From the IMG/VR virus record IMGVR_UViG_3300023179_000353, positions 1 through 30,777 of that record: DNA of 30,777 nucleotides; one strand, written 5' to 3'. Source of the stretch: a virus. Positions 1 through 6,616 of the stretch are shown here, in pieces (the first letter of the stretch is position 1; each line of letters begins with the position of its first letter). The position numbers and the translations under genes are program-made. The notes beneath the pieces are model-generated. The model saw only the letters and a program-made list of their open reading frames with translations. It searched no databases and was not told the origin of the DNA.

Positions 1-401
1 GCTTCAAAAGTGTTTGAGGTTTGCGCCGACCACGAGCAGCCTTTAGTGTTCCAAGTGCCGAACTCTGTTAAACCGATTTTGACTGTGCCACCGTCATCGG
101 CTGCGACCATAAATTTGATTGTGTTGTTCGCAGGGATAGTGATGAAGCCTGTGTAGTGAACCATAAAATTATCGTTCGGGCAGTTACCGAACGGTTCACC
201 GTTAAAGTTTCGATTGATGTTGTTTTCTGTTTCGCTGTGGCAAACAGGATAAATGTCATCTGACCGTGTTGGTGGTATAGCGGAAACGCTATAGCCGACG
301 GCGTTTAAGCCTGCTATCGGTTCGGCTTGTGCTGTTGTTGAAAAGAAACTTAATGCGATTGCTGGTAACGGTATCAGCCAGCGTGTTAGACGAGTTCCCA
401 C
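1..401 (-). CDS. Secreted PA14/GLEYA-like domain protein (3' end outside window)
   Basis: The reading frame opens at a GTG at 401-399, just after the TAG of the kelch-like gene at 406-404, and runs off the left edge (about 133 residues seen). Residues 1-26 form a textbook signal peptide: Arg at 4 and 7, a hydrophobic run WLIPLPAIALSFF, then AQA before Glu27. The rest carries PA14/GLEYA-type features: VHYTGFITIP, followed by AADDGGTVKIG and later a Trp/Cys-rich GCSW. PA14 domains are carbohydrate-binding beta-barrels in adhesins and glycosidases, so binding of a surface glycan is inferred, either as a tail component or as a secreted factor. A competing ATG at 403-401 hits a stop after five codons, so GTG is preferred. 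A signal peptide is unusual for a virion protein. The domain call is from motif recognition only. Confidence 0.65.
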   Translation of the reverse strand, partial: MGTRLTRWLIPLPAIALSFFSTTAQAEPIAGLNAVGYSVSAIPPTRSDDIYPVCHSETENNINRNFNGEPFGNCPNDNFMVHYTGFITIPANNTIKFMVAADDGGTVKIGLTEFGTWNTKGCSWSAQTSNTFE

Positions 402-403
402 AT

Positions 404-1387
404 CTAGAACACACCACAATCAGCAAAACTAGCCATACCATATTTGGCTTGTGACAAAGTCGCAGACAAAGTAGATTTAGTATCAGCAGGAAAAGCAATC
501 TTATCAACACCCGAAAGAAATGTTCCGCCACCTGCTTCACCACCGCCACCAAAGTAACCTGCAACACCAGAATCAGCCATACCTGTAACCCATCCTCTTG
601 CAGAACTCAAAGTTGCACTTAAAGTAGTTTTAGTATCGGTAGGAAAAGCGATTTTGTCAATTACATTTAATTCTGCTGCACCCGTGTACCCTCCACCAAA
701 ATATCCTGCCGTTCCACTATTGGCTATACCAGCATTAGAATACGCAGCATTAGTCAAAGTTGCAGACAAAGTTGTTTTAGTATCGGCAGGAAAAGTTATT
801 TTGTCAATACCTGATGTGTAACCTCCACTGTGCTGACCACCACCAAAATATCCTGCAACACCATAATTAGCCATTCCGCTAGTGCCATAAAACGAAATAG
901 CGGTTGTCAAGGTTGCCGACAATGTAGTTTTGGTATCCGCAGGAAACGCAATTTTATCTATACCGCTTAAAGAAGATGAACCGTCATAACCGCCACCAAA
1001 ATAGCCTGCCACACCACTATTGCTAAATCCAGCAAGGGCTTGACGAGCAGAAGTCAAAGTCGCTGACAAAGTTGTTTTAGTGTCCGCTGGAAACGCAATT
1101 TTATCTATGCCTGATTGGTTTGTTCCGCTTGTACCGCCACCTACATAACCAGCAACACCGCTATCAGCGAATCCACCAGAATAACGACGACCCGTTGTCA
1201 AAGTTGCACTAAGCGTAGTTTTAGTATCGGCAGGGAAGGCGATTTTGTCTATTTCTGAAGTTGGTCCACCAGCAGTTGAACCACCAGCGAAATAGCCTGC
1301 GACAGATTGGCGTGTCTCGTCACCCGTCGGCATCCAAGCCGACACATAACTAGAAACCCTAGTGCGAGGAGTAAACGGTCTAGACAC
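404..1387 (-). CDS. Kelch-like six-repeat tail fibre/adhesin protein (copy B)
   Basis: 327 residues, starting at a GTG that overlaps the upstream TAG by one base (TAGTG). After a head of about 30 residues containing SAWMPTGDETRQS, it consists of six repeats of 47-51 residues. Each repeat begins VAGYFGGG, passes through a variable Gly/Ser-rich stretch, then IDKIAFPADTKTTLSATL, and ends near an Asn/Asp-Ser-Gly turn. Six glycine-doublet repeats resemble kelch motifs, which fold as beta-propellers, so a six-bladed propeller used as a receptor-binding head is inferred. It shares its head, repeat consensus and C-terminal GVF with the protein at 2183-3169, so the two are paralogues. The location among fibre-like genes supports a tail role. 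Function beyond that is unknown. Confidence 0.75.
   Translation of the reverse strand: MSRPFTPRTRVSSYVSAWMPTGDETRQSVAGYFAGGSTAGGPTSEIDKIAFPADTKTTLSATLTTGRRYSGGFADSGVAGYVGGGTSGTNQSGIDKIAFPADTKTTLSATLTSARQALAGFSNSGVAGYFGGGYDGSSSLSGIDKIAFPADTKTTLSATLTTAISFYGTSGMANYGVAGYFGGGQHSGGYTSGIDKITFPADTKTTLSATLTNAAYSNAGIANSGTAGYFGGGYTGAAELNVIDKIAFPTDTKTTLSATLSSARGWVTGMADSGVAGYFGGGGEAGGGTFLSGVDKIAFPADTKSTLSATLSQAKYGMASFADCGVF
430..1330. repeat. Six tandem coding repeats of about 145 bases (copy B)
   Basis: The DNA of the kelch-like gene is itself repetitive. A nearly constant segment of about 45 bases, containing the complement of the IDKIAFPADTKT codons, recurs every 141-153 bases and is separated by variable segments. 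Related units occur again at 2200-3100. Such near-identical DNA can support unequal or homologous recombination between units and between the two genes. Confidence 0.8.
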
Positions 1388-1662
1388 TACGGCAACTCAA
1401 CCTGTGGTGCTTGAATCGTGCCATCATCCCCAAAAAAACATTCAGGATTCACAGCCTGCGCCAACCCCAAAGCCTGCGTATAGGTTTTCTCAGTGAAACC
1501 CCATTTATCTAAACCTGACAAATCGACATCGTTCCACACATAACCCAAAACAGTTTCACTATCCAACATCAAACCACCCGAAGCCTGACCGCCACGAGAA
1601 CGAATCAACGGCTCAGGCGTAGAACCCTCAGGGCGACTAATAATCCAAGTTGCATATTTCAT
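1387..1662 (-). CDS. Small hypothetical protein between the kelch-like genes
   Basis: 91 residues. The start is the ATG at 1662-1660, which overlaps the stop of the upstream gene (TAATG); the frame stays open further upstream, but that part lies inside the upstream gene. The N-terminus reads MKYATWIISRPEGSTPEP and the C-terminus is acidic with FFGDDGT. No family is recognised. Its position, coupled on both sides (TAATG at its start, TAGTG at its end), places it in the fibre operon, where it could be a small fibre accessory, chaperone or attachment protein. No signal peptide or membrane segment is seen. Confidence 0.75.
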   Translation of the reverse strand: MKYATWIISRPEGSTPEPLIRSRGGQASGGLMLDSETVLGYVWNDVDLSGLDKWGFTEKTYTQALGLAQAVNPECFFGDDGTIQAPQVELP

Positions 1663-2183
1663 TATTGTTGTAACTCCTTGGCTTTCGCCTGTTGTGCTTC
1701 TATCATCGGCTGCAAAACACCTATCTGGTCTAGGGCTTCCAAATGTGCCCAGTTCGCTGAACCTGACATTACCTGTAGGTTTGCTTGTCTGCCAAGTCGT
1801 GCCTGCCAATAATCAGGTTGGCTGGCGTCTATTTGTTCACGGGTGAAATGCGGTATTGAATCATAGATTTCAACAAGTGTGTCGTATTCTCGGACAGCAC
1901 CGATAGCAACCAGCCGTGTGCGTTCTAAACCAAGTTCTTTGATGTCGGCTTCTATTTGTGAGATGCGGTCGCCTTTCTCACGCAAGTCCTCTATTTCGTA
2001 TTCCGTTTTGCGCACCTGCATAGCGACTTCTTTTATCGTGTAGTGCAGTGCTTCTAGTTCTCGGCAGACTTGCACGAATTGCATTTCGGGTGTGTCGTGT
2101 GCGCCGATAACGAAGTGTTCTAGTTGATATCGGGTGCGTGGCATCTGCACTTCTGTAAGCGATAGTTGGATATCTTCACGCAT
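1662..2183 (-). CDS. Hypothetical coiled-coil protein in the fibre operon
   Basis: 173 residues, start ATG at 2183-2181 coupled by TAATG to the end of the first kelch-like gene. Residues 40-95 are charged and heptad-like (a run around LEALHYTIKEVAMQVRKTE and further Glu/Lys/Arg/Leu) and are predicted by eye to be coiled coil. A second helical segment rich in Ala, Gln and Lys closes the protein. I do not recognise the family. Lying between two paralogous propeller proteins, it could act as a fibre trimerisation or assembly factor, but this is inference from position and helix content only. Confidence 0.75.
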   Translation of the reverse strand: MREDIQLSLTEVQMPRTRYQLEHFVIGAHDTPEMQFVQVCRELEALHYTIKEVAMQVRKTEYEIEDLREKGDRISQIEADIKELGLERTRLVAIGAVREYDTLVEIYDSIPHFTREQIDASQPDYWQARLGRQANLQVMSGSANWAHLEALDQIGVLQPMIEAQQAKAKELQQ

Positions 2184-3169
2184 TAGAACACACCTTGATC
2201 AGAGAAACCTGCTAAAGAATAACGAGCCGAAGTCAAAGTCGCAGACAAAGTAGATTTAGTGTCGGCAGGCAAAGCGATTTTGTCTATGTTGTTAAAAAAA
2301 TTTGTGCCAGTGGCGTTTTGACCACCACCTACATAACCTGCAAGACCCGAATTAGCAAAACCCGACAAACTATTAGCGGCATTTGTTAAAGTTGCCGACA
2401 AAGTAGTTTTAGTATCAGCAGGGAAAGCGATTTTGTCAATACTAGTAAAATTGCCACCAGAGCCATTAGAGGCATTAGCACTACCACCACAAATGTAGCC
2501 AGCAACACCGTTATCGGCAAAAGTGCCGTGAAGAGTTCTCACCGTTAAAGTTGCGGCAAGCGTTGTTGAAGAATCCGAAGTAAAACTAATTTTTTGGATA
2601 TTGTTTTGCCGTATATTATTAGCGTTTCCACCACAAAAATATCCTGCAACACCATTATTGCCAAAACCAGAGTGTTGTCTTCGTGCGCTTGTCAATGTTG
2701 TTGTCATTGTGCTTCTTGTTTCAGCAGGAAAAGCAAGTTTATCAATAAAACTATATTCTGTAGCACCAGCATTATCGCCACCACCGTAATAACCTGCAAC
2801 ACCAGAATCAGCAAAACCTGCGGGAAATCTAACAGCAGTTGATGCTGTTGCCGATAAAGTAGTTTTAGTATCAGCGGGAAAAGCGATTTTGTCAATTCCC
2901 GACAATACCGCAGTGTCGTAACCAGCAACAAAATATCCCGCAACACCGCTATTAGCCACACCTGTCAATGAACTACGAGCCGTAGTCAAAGTTGCTGACA
3001 AAGTAGATTTGCTGTCATTAGAAAAAGTTATTTTGTCAATACCTGACAAATTGGTTGAGCCGTCAGAACCGCCACCCAAATAGCCTGCAACACTCTGACG
3101 GGTCTCGTCACCTGTCGGCATCCAAGCAGAAATATATGTGCTAACCCGAGAACGGTTATCAAACCGCAT
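2183..3169 (-). CDS. Kelch-like six-repeat tail fibre/adhesin protein (copy A)
   Basis: 328 residues, ATG at 3169-3167, four bases after the upstream stop. Its build is the same as the protein at 404-1387: a short basic head with SAWMPTGDETRQS, then six repeats starting VAGY plus glycine-rich turns and ending in a GVF tail. Repeats 3 and 4 are the most diverged: repeat 4 carries QKISFTSDSSTT in place of the DKIAFPADTKTT core. The paralogues are separated by only two small genes, so a duplication of the gene, or of the gene with its helper, is likely. A role in receptor recognition is inferred from repeats and context; no enzymatic motif is seen. Confidence 0.75.
   Translation of the reverse strand: MRFDNRSRVSTYISAWMPTGDETRQSVAGYLGGGSDGSTNLSGIDKITFSNDSKSTLSATLTTARSSLTGVANSGVAGYFVAGYDTAVLSGIDKIAFPADTKTTLSATASTAVRFPAGFADSGVAGYYGGGDNAGATEYSFIDKLAFPAETRSTMTTTLTSARRQHSGFGNNGVAGYFCGGNANNIRQNNIQKISFTSDSSTTLAATLTVRTLHGTFADNGVAGYICGGSANASNGSGGNFTSIDKIAFPADTKTTLSATLTNAANSLSGFANSGLAGYVGGGQNATGTNFFNNIDKIALPADTKSTLSATLTSARYSLAGFSDQGVF
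2200..3100. repeat. Six tandem coding repeats of about 145 bases (copy A)
   Basis: Second block of the repeat found at 430-1330, with the same constant segment encoding IDKIAFPADTKT or variants between variable glycine-rich stretches. The units here are more diverged from one another than those in the left block, which suggests either older divergence or recent homogenisation of the left block. Confidence 0.75.
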
Positions 3170-3172
3170 AAC

Positions 3173-3544
3173 CTAGACCGTAATTCGGTTCACATACCCG
3201 TGCAAACAAACAACATTCGCAGTCGCAGCAAACGCCCGAACAACCTTCGCCGAAGCGTTACCTTGCAACAACAAACCAGGGATAACCAAAACTAAACCTG
3301 ACTCAGCCGTAACAGTCAATTCGATATTGCCGTCAGGTGCAGTAGCCTCACCCCACTCAATCGTCAATTTGACTGACGATGCAGATGAGTTCACCGCATA
3401 CAACCAAATCTCATCAATCGTCGTAGCCGTGCTAGAAGCAGTATGAATCGCTGTGCCAGCAGTAGCAGTCGCAGCAACCTTGATAGCCAAACCTGTGCCT
3501 GTAGTGCCTGCTGGCTGTAACGCTAATTTTGTGAATGTTGCCAT
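3173..3544 (-). CDS. Probable virion structural protein, beta-rich
   Basis: 123 residues, ATG at 3544-3542 with a strong ribosome binding site (AGGAGA seven bases upstream). The sequence is rich in Ala, Thr and Val with alternating hydrophobic pattern (LTIEWGEATAPDG, LVIPGLLLQG), as in small beta-sandwich decoration, tail-tip or fibre-base proteins of phages. The good ribosome binding site in an otherwise coupled operon suggests higher expression, which fits a structural protein. The family is not identified and the call rests on composition and neighbours. Confidence 0.65.
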   Translation of the reverse strand: MATFTKLALQPAGTTGTGLAIKVAATATAGTAIHTASSTATTIDEIWLYAVNSSASSVKLTIEWGEATAPDGNIELTVTAESGLVLVIPGLLLQGNASAKVVRAFAATANVVCLHGYVNRITV

Positions 3545-3577
3545 TATTTATCTCCTAATAAGTGGTTAAATCGTTCC

Positions 3578-4018
3578 CTACGAGAATACTGCGGCTTCAA
3601 CAGGGTTGAAAGCCGCCACAGGCGCACTATTAACCCACGCTGAACCATTGTAAGACAACAACTGTCCGTTAGAAACACTAGTTATCGTAACATCACTAAG
3701 GTTGTCTAGAGTGGCTGCACTAGTGGCAGCAGTAGCAGCCGCATCAGCATAAGCCGTAGTAGCAAGTTTTGTACTATTGTTGCCAGCGCTTTGAGTAACA
3801 CCAGTAGTTTCAGTAGGAAGTGACGGAGTACCAGTAAAAGTAGGACTAGCCAACGGAGCATAAGCACTCAAGTCTGGCGCAACAGCAGTTTTAAGATTGG
3901 CTACAGTAATCTTTTTGGTTTCAACAGCCGAAGTATCAACAATAGGCAAAACATCTGCGTCTGCATCAACACCAGCCGCAACAAGCGCTGTTAATTGAGA
4001 AATCTTTAAGTCTGCCAC
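3578..4018 (-). CDS. Tail-fibre-like virion protein
   Basis: 146 residues, GTG start at 4018-4016 overlapping the upstream TAG (TAGTG). The N-terminus, KISQLTALVAAGVDADADVL, is the type of short attachment segment seen at the start of many phage fibre proteins. It is followed by a PTFTGTPSLPT motif common in fibre repeats and an Ala/Thr-rich helical stretch. The C-terminus has SNGQLLSYNGSAWVN, a motif shared by many phage fibre and appendage proteins. Role: a likely fibre or fibre-base component. No chaperone or enzyme domain is visible. Confidence 0.7.
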   Translation of the reverse strand: MADLKISQLTALVAAGVDADADVLPIVDTSAVETKKITVANLKTAVAPDLSAYAPLASPTFTGTPSLPTETTGVTQSAGNNSTKLATTAYADAAATAATSAATLDNLSDVTITSVSNGQLLSYNGSAWVNSAPVAAFNPVEAAVFS

Positions 4019-4311
4019 TAGTTATTAGCCTCCATTAAAATAAATGAACCATTCTCCAATAACAAATCTGTTCCATCTTCCTGTTCTAAGTTATAGACAA
4101 CAAAATCGCCATCCGACCAAAACTCGTTAGCAACATCACCCAAAGTTATTCCAACAGCACCAGCATCTTTGTAATACTGATATTGCAAACTACCACGATA
4201 CTGCAACCCAACAGTAGACCAATGGGTGTACAACAAATCAGCCAATGTGTCACCAGCCTCAGGATACATCGCCATTAAAGCAACATACATTTGGTCATTA
4301 GTTTGTGCCAT
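4018..4311 (-). CDS. Small hypothetical phage protein
   Basis: 97 residues, ATG at 4311-4309. The sequence is acidic and aromatic (LADLLYTHWSTVGLQYRG, LGDVANEFW) and ends in a Glu/Leu-rich strand-like region (LLLENGSFILMEANN) resembling short beta repeats in appendage proteins. It ends by overlap with the GTG of the fibre-like gene, so the two are translationally coupled and may work together. I do not recognise the family and no upstream Shine-Dalgarno is obvious. Confidence 0.65.
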   Translation of the reverse strand: MAQTNDQMYVALMAMYPEAGDTLADLLYTHWSTVGLQYRGSLQYQYYKDAGAVGITLGDVANEFWSDGDFVVYNLEQEDGTDLLLENGSFILMEANN

Positions 4312-4324
4312 AACTATAAACTTT

Positions 4325-4762
4325 TCAGTTCCCTAGCAAGTCGGCAGTTTCCTGCCGAATATGTTTCTCACCCAAAGCAGCCCGAGCAATCAAAGCATCC
4401 AACTCAGCATCCGAAATCTCATCCAACTTTTGAGAATGCTCAACCTTAATCTGAGTAGGAGCCAACCTGTTCGTAGCCTGAAGATACAACTGAGCAGCCT
4501 TATTATCGCCATCCAATGCCTTAGCATATAATGCGTCCAACAATTTCTGTGACCTTTCAGGACTGCCTTGTAGGTCCTCAACCCGTTTAGCCCACTCAGC
4601 CTTAAAGGACGGTTTTTTTTGCCAGCGTCTAAGAGTCGTAGGGTCAATACCTTCCTGCTGAGCATACTTCTCCTGACTGGCAGGCACCCGTGCAGACGCT
4701 GGCGTACATAACCAGTTCAAATATTTTTCTTGCCGCACATCTAGGATGTTTTCTTTGTCCAT
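4325..4762 (-). CDS. Terminase small subunit-like DNA-binding protein
   Basis: 145 residues from the ATG at 4762-4760. A start 36 bases upstream is possible but lies inside a dyad. The N-terminal half holds a helix-turn-helix of the type found in phage small terminases (YAQQEGIDPTTLRRWQKKP), then an all-helical segment with SPERSQKLLDALYAKALDGD and AAQLYLQATNRLAP, which is typical of the phBC6A51-like small-terminase family. The C-terminus is acidic (ISDAELDALIARAA). Small terminases recognise the packaging site and load the large subunit. No large subunit follows in the window; fibre-like genes come next instead, an unusual order. The adjacent divergent intergenic region could hold the packaging site. 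Confidence 0.7.
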   Translation of the reverse strand: MDKENILDVRQEKYLNWLCTPASARVPASQEKYAQQEGIDPTTLRRWQKKPSFKAEWAKRVEDLQGSPERSQKLLDALYAKALDGDNKAAQLYLQATNRLAPTQIKVEHSQKLDEISDAELDALIARAALGEKHIRQETADLLGN

Positions 4763-4915
4763 GCTATTAGTGTAAAATTTGTTCCCGTTAGGGAACAACG
4801 GGGGGGATTATAGGGGGGGGTAAGGAATACTGGATACTGTAGTCACCGAGCCATAGCGAGGTGACAATACTTAAACAGTTTGTGCTGTTTACAATACAAG
4901 AAGCGTGGACAAAAA
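4763..4915. promoter_or_regulatory. Divergent control region with three dyads and two G runs
   Basis: This region separates minus-strand late genes from plus-strand genes. It holds GTTCCC-gtta-GGGAAC (4781-4796), GTCACC/GGTGAC (4842-4847 with 4860-4865) and TAAACAG/CTGTTTA (4872-4878 with 4885-4891). Two runs of seven and eight G (4800-4806 and 4813-4820) flank ATTATA. Divergent promoters and operators are expected here; the G runs and the adjoining small terminase gene also make a packaging site or a G-quadruplex possible. No -35/-10 pair is convincing. Confidence 0.55.
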
Positions 4916-5311
4916 ATGGCGTACAATAAACCAGAACTAAGAAAACGCATAGTTGCTTCTGTTAAGGCTGGGACTGCTGGTGGTAAAGCAGGGCAGTGGT
5001 CTGCTCGTAAAGCACAAATAGCAAACAAACGGTATCAGTCTGCAGGTGGCGGATTCAGTGGACCAAAAACTGCTGCACAATCATCCCTCAGTAAATGGTC
5101 AGACCAAAAATGGCGTACCAAATCAGGTAAACCATCCACTGTTGGACCTAAGGCTACTGGTGAACGGTATTTGCCGTCAGCAGCCATCAAATCTCTTAGC
5201 AGCAAAGAATATGCTGCAACCAGTGCAGCAAAACGCAAGGGCACCAAGGCTGGTAAACAGTTCGTTAAACAACCCAAAACCATAGCCCAAAAGACAAGGA
5301 AATACAGATAA
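4916..5311 (+). CDS. Basic conserved protein, resembles DUF5872 family
   Basis: 131 residues starting at the ATG at 4916 (MAYNKPELRKRIVASVKAG). The sequence is strongly basic with the segments GGKAGQWSARKAQ, KSGKPSTVGPKATGERYLP and a Lys-rich tail (AKRKGTKAGKQFVKQP). These match my memory of a family listed as DUF5872, found in phages and large DNA viruses, without a known function. High charge and small size suggest DNA or RNA binding, for example genome condensation or a virion-associated basic protein. It is the first gene of a three-gene block linked by TAATG overlaps. No strong Shine-Dalgarno is seen. Confidence 0.7.
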   Translation: MAYNKPELRKRIVASVKAGTAGGKAGQWSARKAQIANKRYQSAGGGFSGPKTAAQSSLSKWSDQKWRTKSGKPSTVGPKATGERYLPSAAIKSLSSKEYAATSAAKRKGTKAGKQFVKQPKTIAQKTRKYR

Positions 5312-5430
5312 TGCCATACAACAAATATAGCCCAAAACAAAAACGGTTAGCAGCAGTTGCTGCACCACACAAAAAAATAACACAAGCCGACATTATTGCT
5401 ATAAAACAAAAAAAGAAAAAGAAAAAATAA
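5311..5430 (+). CDS. Tiny lysine-rich protein
   Basis: 39 residues beginning MPYNKYSPKQKRLAAV and ending in a run of lysines (AIKQKKKKKK). Its ATG overlaps the stop of the previous gene (TAATG) and its own stop overlaps the next start in the same way, which strongly supports translation despite its size. The polylysine tail points to nucleic acid binding or an electrostatic role. Family unknown. Confidence 0.7.
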   Translation: MPYNKYSPKQKRLAAVAAPHKKITQADIIAIKQKKKKKK

Positions 5431-5693
5431 TGCCAAAAACAGCAGCATGGACAAGAAAAGAAGGCAAAAACCCTAAAGGCGGATTAAACGCCAAAGGACG
5501 AGCATCATACAAAGCCCAAACAGGAGGCACACTGAAACCACCTGTCAGCGCCAAACAAGCAGCCAAATCACCAAAAGCGGCAGCACGCCGCAAATCATTC
5601 TGCGCACGAATGGGCGGCATGGCAGGACCAATGAAAGACTCCAAAGGACGACCAACACGCAAAGCCCTAGCATTAAGAAAATGGGACTGCTAA
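5430..5693 (+). CDS. Basic conserved protein, DUF6321-like
   Basis: 87 residues. The signature segments AWTRKEGKNPKGGLNAKGR, KSFCARMGGM and the closing ALRKWDC match the widespread small family I know as DUF6321, whose function is unknown. Two conserved cysteines, one in FCARM and one at the C-terminus, could bind metal or form a disulfide. It is coupled by TAATG to the preceding tiny gene. Together with its two upstream neighbours it forms a cassette of small basic proteins placed between the packaging gene and the early region. Confidence 0.75.
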   Translation: MPKTAAWTRKEGKNPKGGLNAKGRASYKAQTGGTLKPPVSAKQAAKSPKAAARRKSFCARMGGMAGPMKDSKGRPTRKALALRKWDC

Positions 5694-5893
5694 AAATATA
5701 AAATTTTTATATATTATATTTAAGTCGGGGGACCCAAACAAATGACGGGGTGGGGTATCCGACTCTACAAAAATAGTGCTCCAACCCTAGGCTATAAGAA
5801 TCATACACGAGAGTGCATGCCGTACCCCCCCATGCTCCCCCACCCGAGGGATTTGACCTTGTGGATAAGTTGATATTTTGGTGATATATTAGA

Positions 5894-5908
5894 CCATAAT
5901 CATTATGG
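5894..5908. promoter_or_regulatory. Palindromic operator candidate
   Basis: Perfect dyad CCATAAT-c-ATTATGG with a one-base centre, lying directly beside the AT-rich TATATT at 5885-5890. This spacing would suit a dimeric repressor overlapping a promoter. No regulator gene that would bind it is obvious in the window. Confidence 0.45.
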
Positions 5909-5933
5909 GTTTTGATGGGTCGCCTGATGTGAG

Positions 5934-5972
5934 CATCATGCCCATCATGTGCCGATGATGCATGCCATGATG
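5934..5972. repeat. CATCATG/CATGATG nested inverted repeats
   Basis: Outer arms CATCATG (5934-5940) and CATGATG (5966-5972) enclose inner arms CATCAT (5943-5948) and ATGATG (5955-5960) with a GTGCCG loop. It could fold as one long interrupted hairpin in RNA or act as iterated binding sites in DNA. Confidence 0.55.
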
Positions 5973-6483
5973 AGCGCTATTCGGGCATGTGGCGGACTGT
6001 GAAACGGACTATCGGCAATAGATGGGGTTTTGCCAACCATGTGTTTAGCGTGTGAATTTCGGTGCGCATTATGCGTAGGGAAACAGGCGCAATAAAAGGC
6101 GTGGGGTTGGTGACTTGACTTTTGGTTTTGGGTGGCTCATAATAATGGGGTCGGCATTGGTGGCAACACTGAACGATAGAACACTCCATCGTGATTGGTG
6201 GCTCATAGGTGTTCGCTGTGATTGATGATGGCAGGTTGCCTCATTCAGTCAAGTGCTCAGATGGCTAGATGCTGAGCGGTTGCAATTTGGGTGCAGTGAT
6301 TTTGCATCGGCATTAGGTGAGTCGTGAGCGGTTCGGTTGCAACGATTGAGGCGATTCGTGCTGTGCACTTTTCGCCTTGCAGATTCGTGATTTCGGGCAG
6401 ATTAGCAAGTGTCCCGATTACTTGAGTGATGATGCAAGGACGACGGGATGTGGTGGGCACGATTTGCGGAGTGTGTCGGGGTG

Positions 6484-6492
6484 TGGTACCAT
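6484..6492 (+). promoter_or_regulatory. Extended -10 promoter candidate before the 6617 gene
   Basis: TGg-TACCAT at 6484-6492, with a weak -35 (TTGCGG, 6464-6469) at 17-base spacing. It agrees with the other TGn-TAnnnT sites at 6948, 9849 and 13291. Moderate to weak on its own; the recurrence upstream of structured leaders raises it. Confidence 0.4.
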
Positions 6493-6540
6493 TGTACCTT
6501 TACGAACGGCATGCGGTTTCAGGTGTGGCTAGTGTCCTTG

Positions 6541-6572
6541 CAACAGTGCGATTCTGTTGGCATCTACGATGC
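6541..6572 (+). other. Tandem hairpins in the leader of the 6617 gene
   Basis: Two abutting perfect stems: CAACAG/CTGTTG (6541-6546 with 6554-6559) and GCATC-tac-GATGC (6560-6572). They lie between the promoter-like site at 6484 and the ribosome binding site at 6603. Similar pairs precede the genes at 7049 and 9953, which suggests a common role such as mRNA protection or processing. Confidence 0.55.
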
Positions 6573-6616
6573 AATTATGCAGATTGAGTAGCGATTACGA
6601 ACTGGGAGGTTCATAT

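Larger units (their letters stand above)
5694..6616. other. Gene-free region rich in dyads, repeats and G/C runs
   Basis: About 920 bases with no credible gene. Contents by eye: an AT-rich stretch (5694-5722); AGTCGG/CCGACT arms (5723-5728 with 5759-5764) enclosing three G runs; C runs at 5824-5846; a palindrome CCATAAT-c-ATTATGG (5894-5908); a two-part hairpin built from CATCATG and CATGATG (5934-5972); direct repeats GGTGGCTCATA (6131 and 6197) and TGAGCGGTT (twice near 6272 and 6325). It then leads into the promoter and hairpins before 6617. An origin, operator cluster or non-coding RNA is possible. Confidence 0.6.

Noticed and set aside
289-567. Minus-strand frame of 92 codons at the left end
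   Set aside because: It overlaps the end of the kelch-like gene and the PA14-like gene in another frame, and its sequence is low in typical protein features; the signal-peptide frame from GTG at 401 is far better.
430-3100. CRISPR-like regular repeats
   Set aside because: The repeats of about 145 bases with variable spacing segments are in frame and encode kelch-like units; there are no short palindromic repeats, leader or cas genes.
4763-4798. Longer start for the small-terminase-like gene at 4798
   Set aside because: The added 12 residues are encoded inside the GTTCCC/GGGAAC dyad and lack family resemblance; the ATG at 4762 gives a normal N-terminus.
5977-6460. Two minus-strand open frames of about 70 codons in the gene-free region
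   Set aside because: No ribosome binding sites, no family resemblance, opposite to the surrounding genes, and rich in His/Thr/Pro as expected from shadow translation.
5694-6616. tRNA genes
   Set aside because: No cloverleaf with a T-arm of the GGTTCRA type was found on either strand here; only the kind of short hairpins described.
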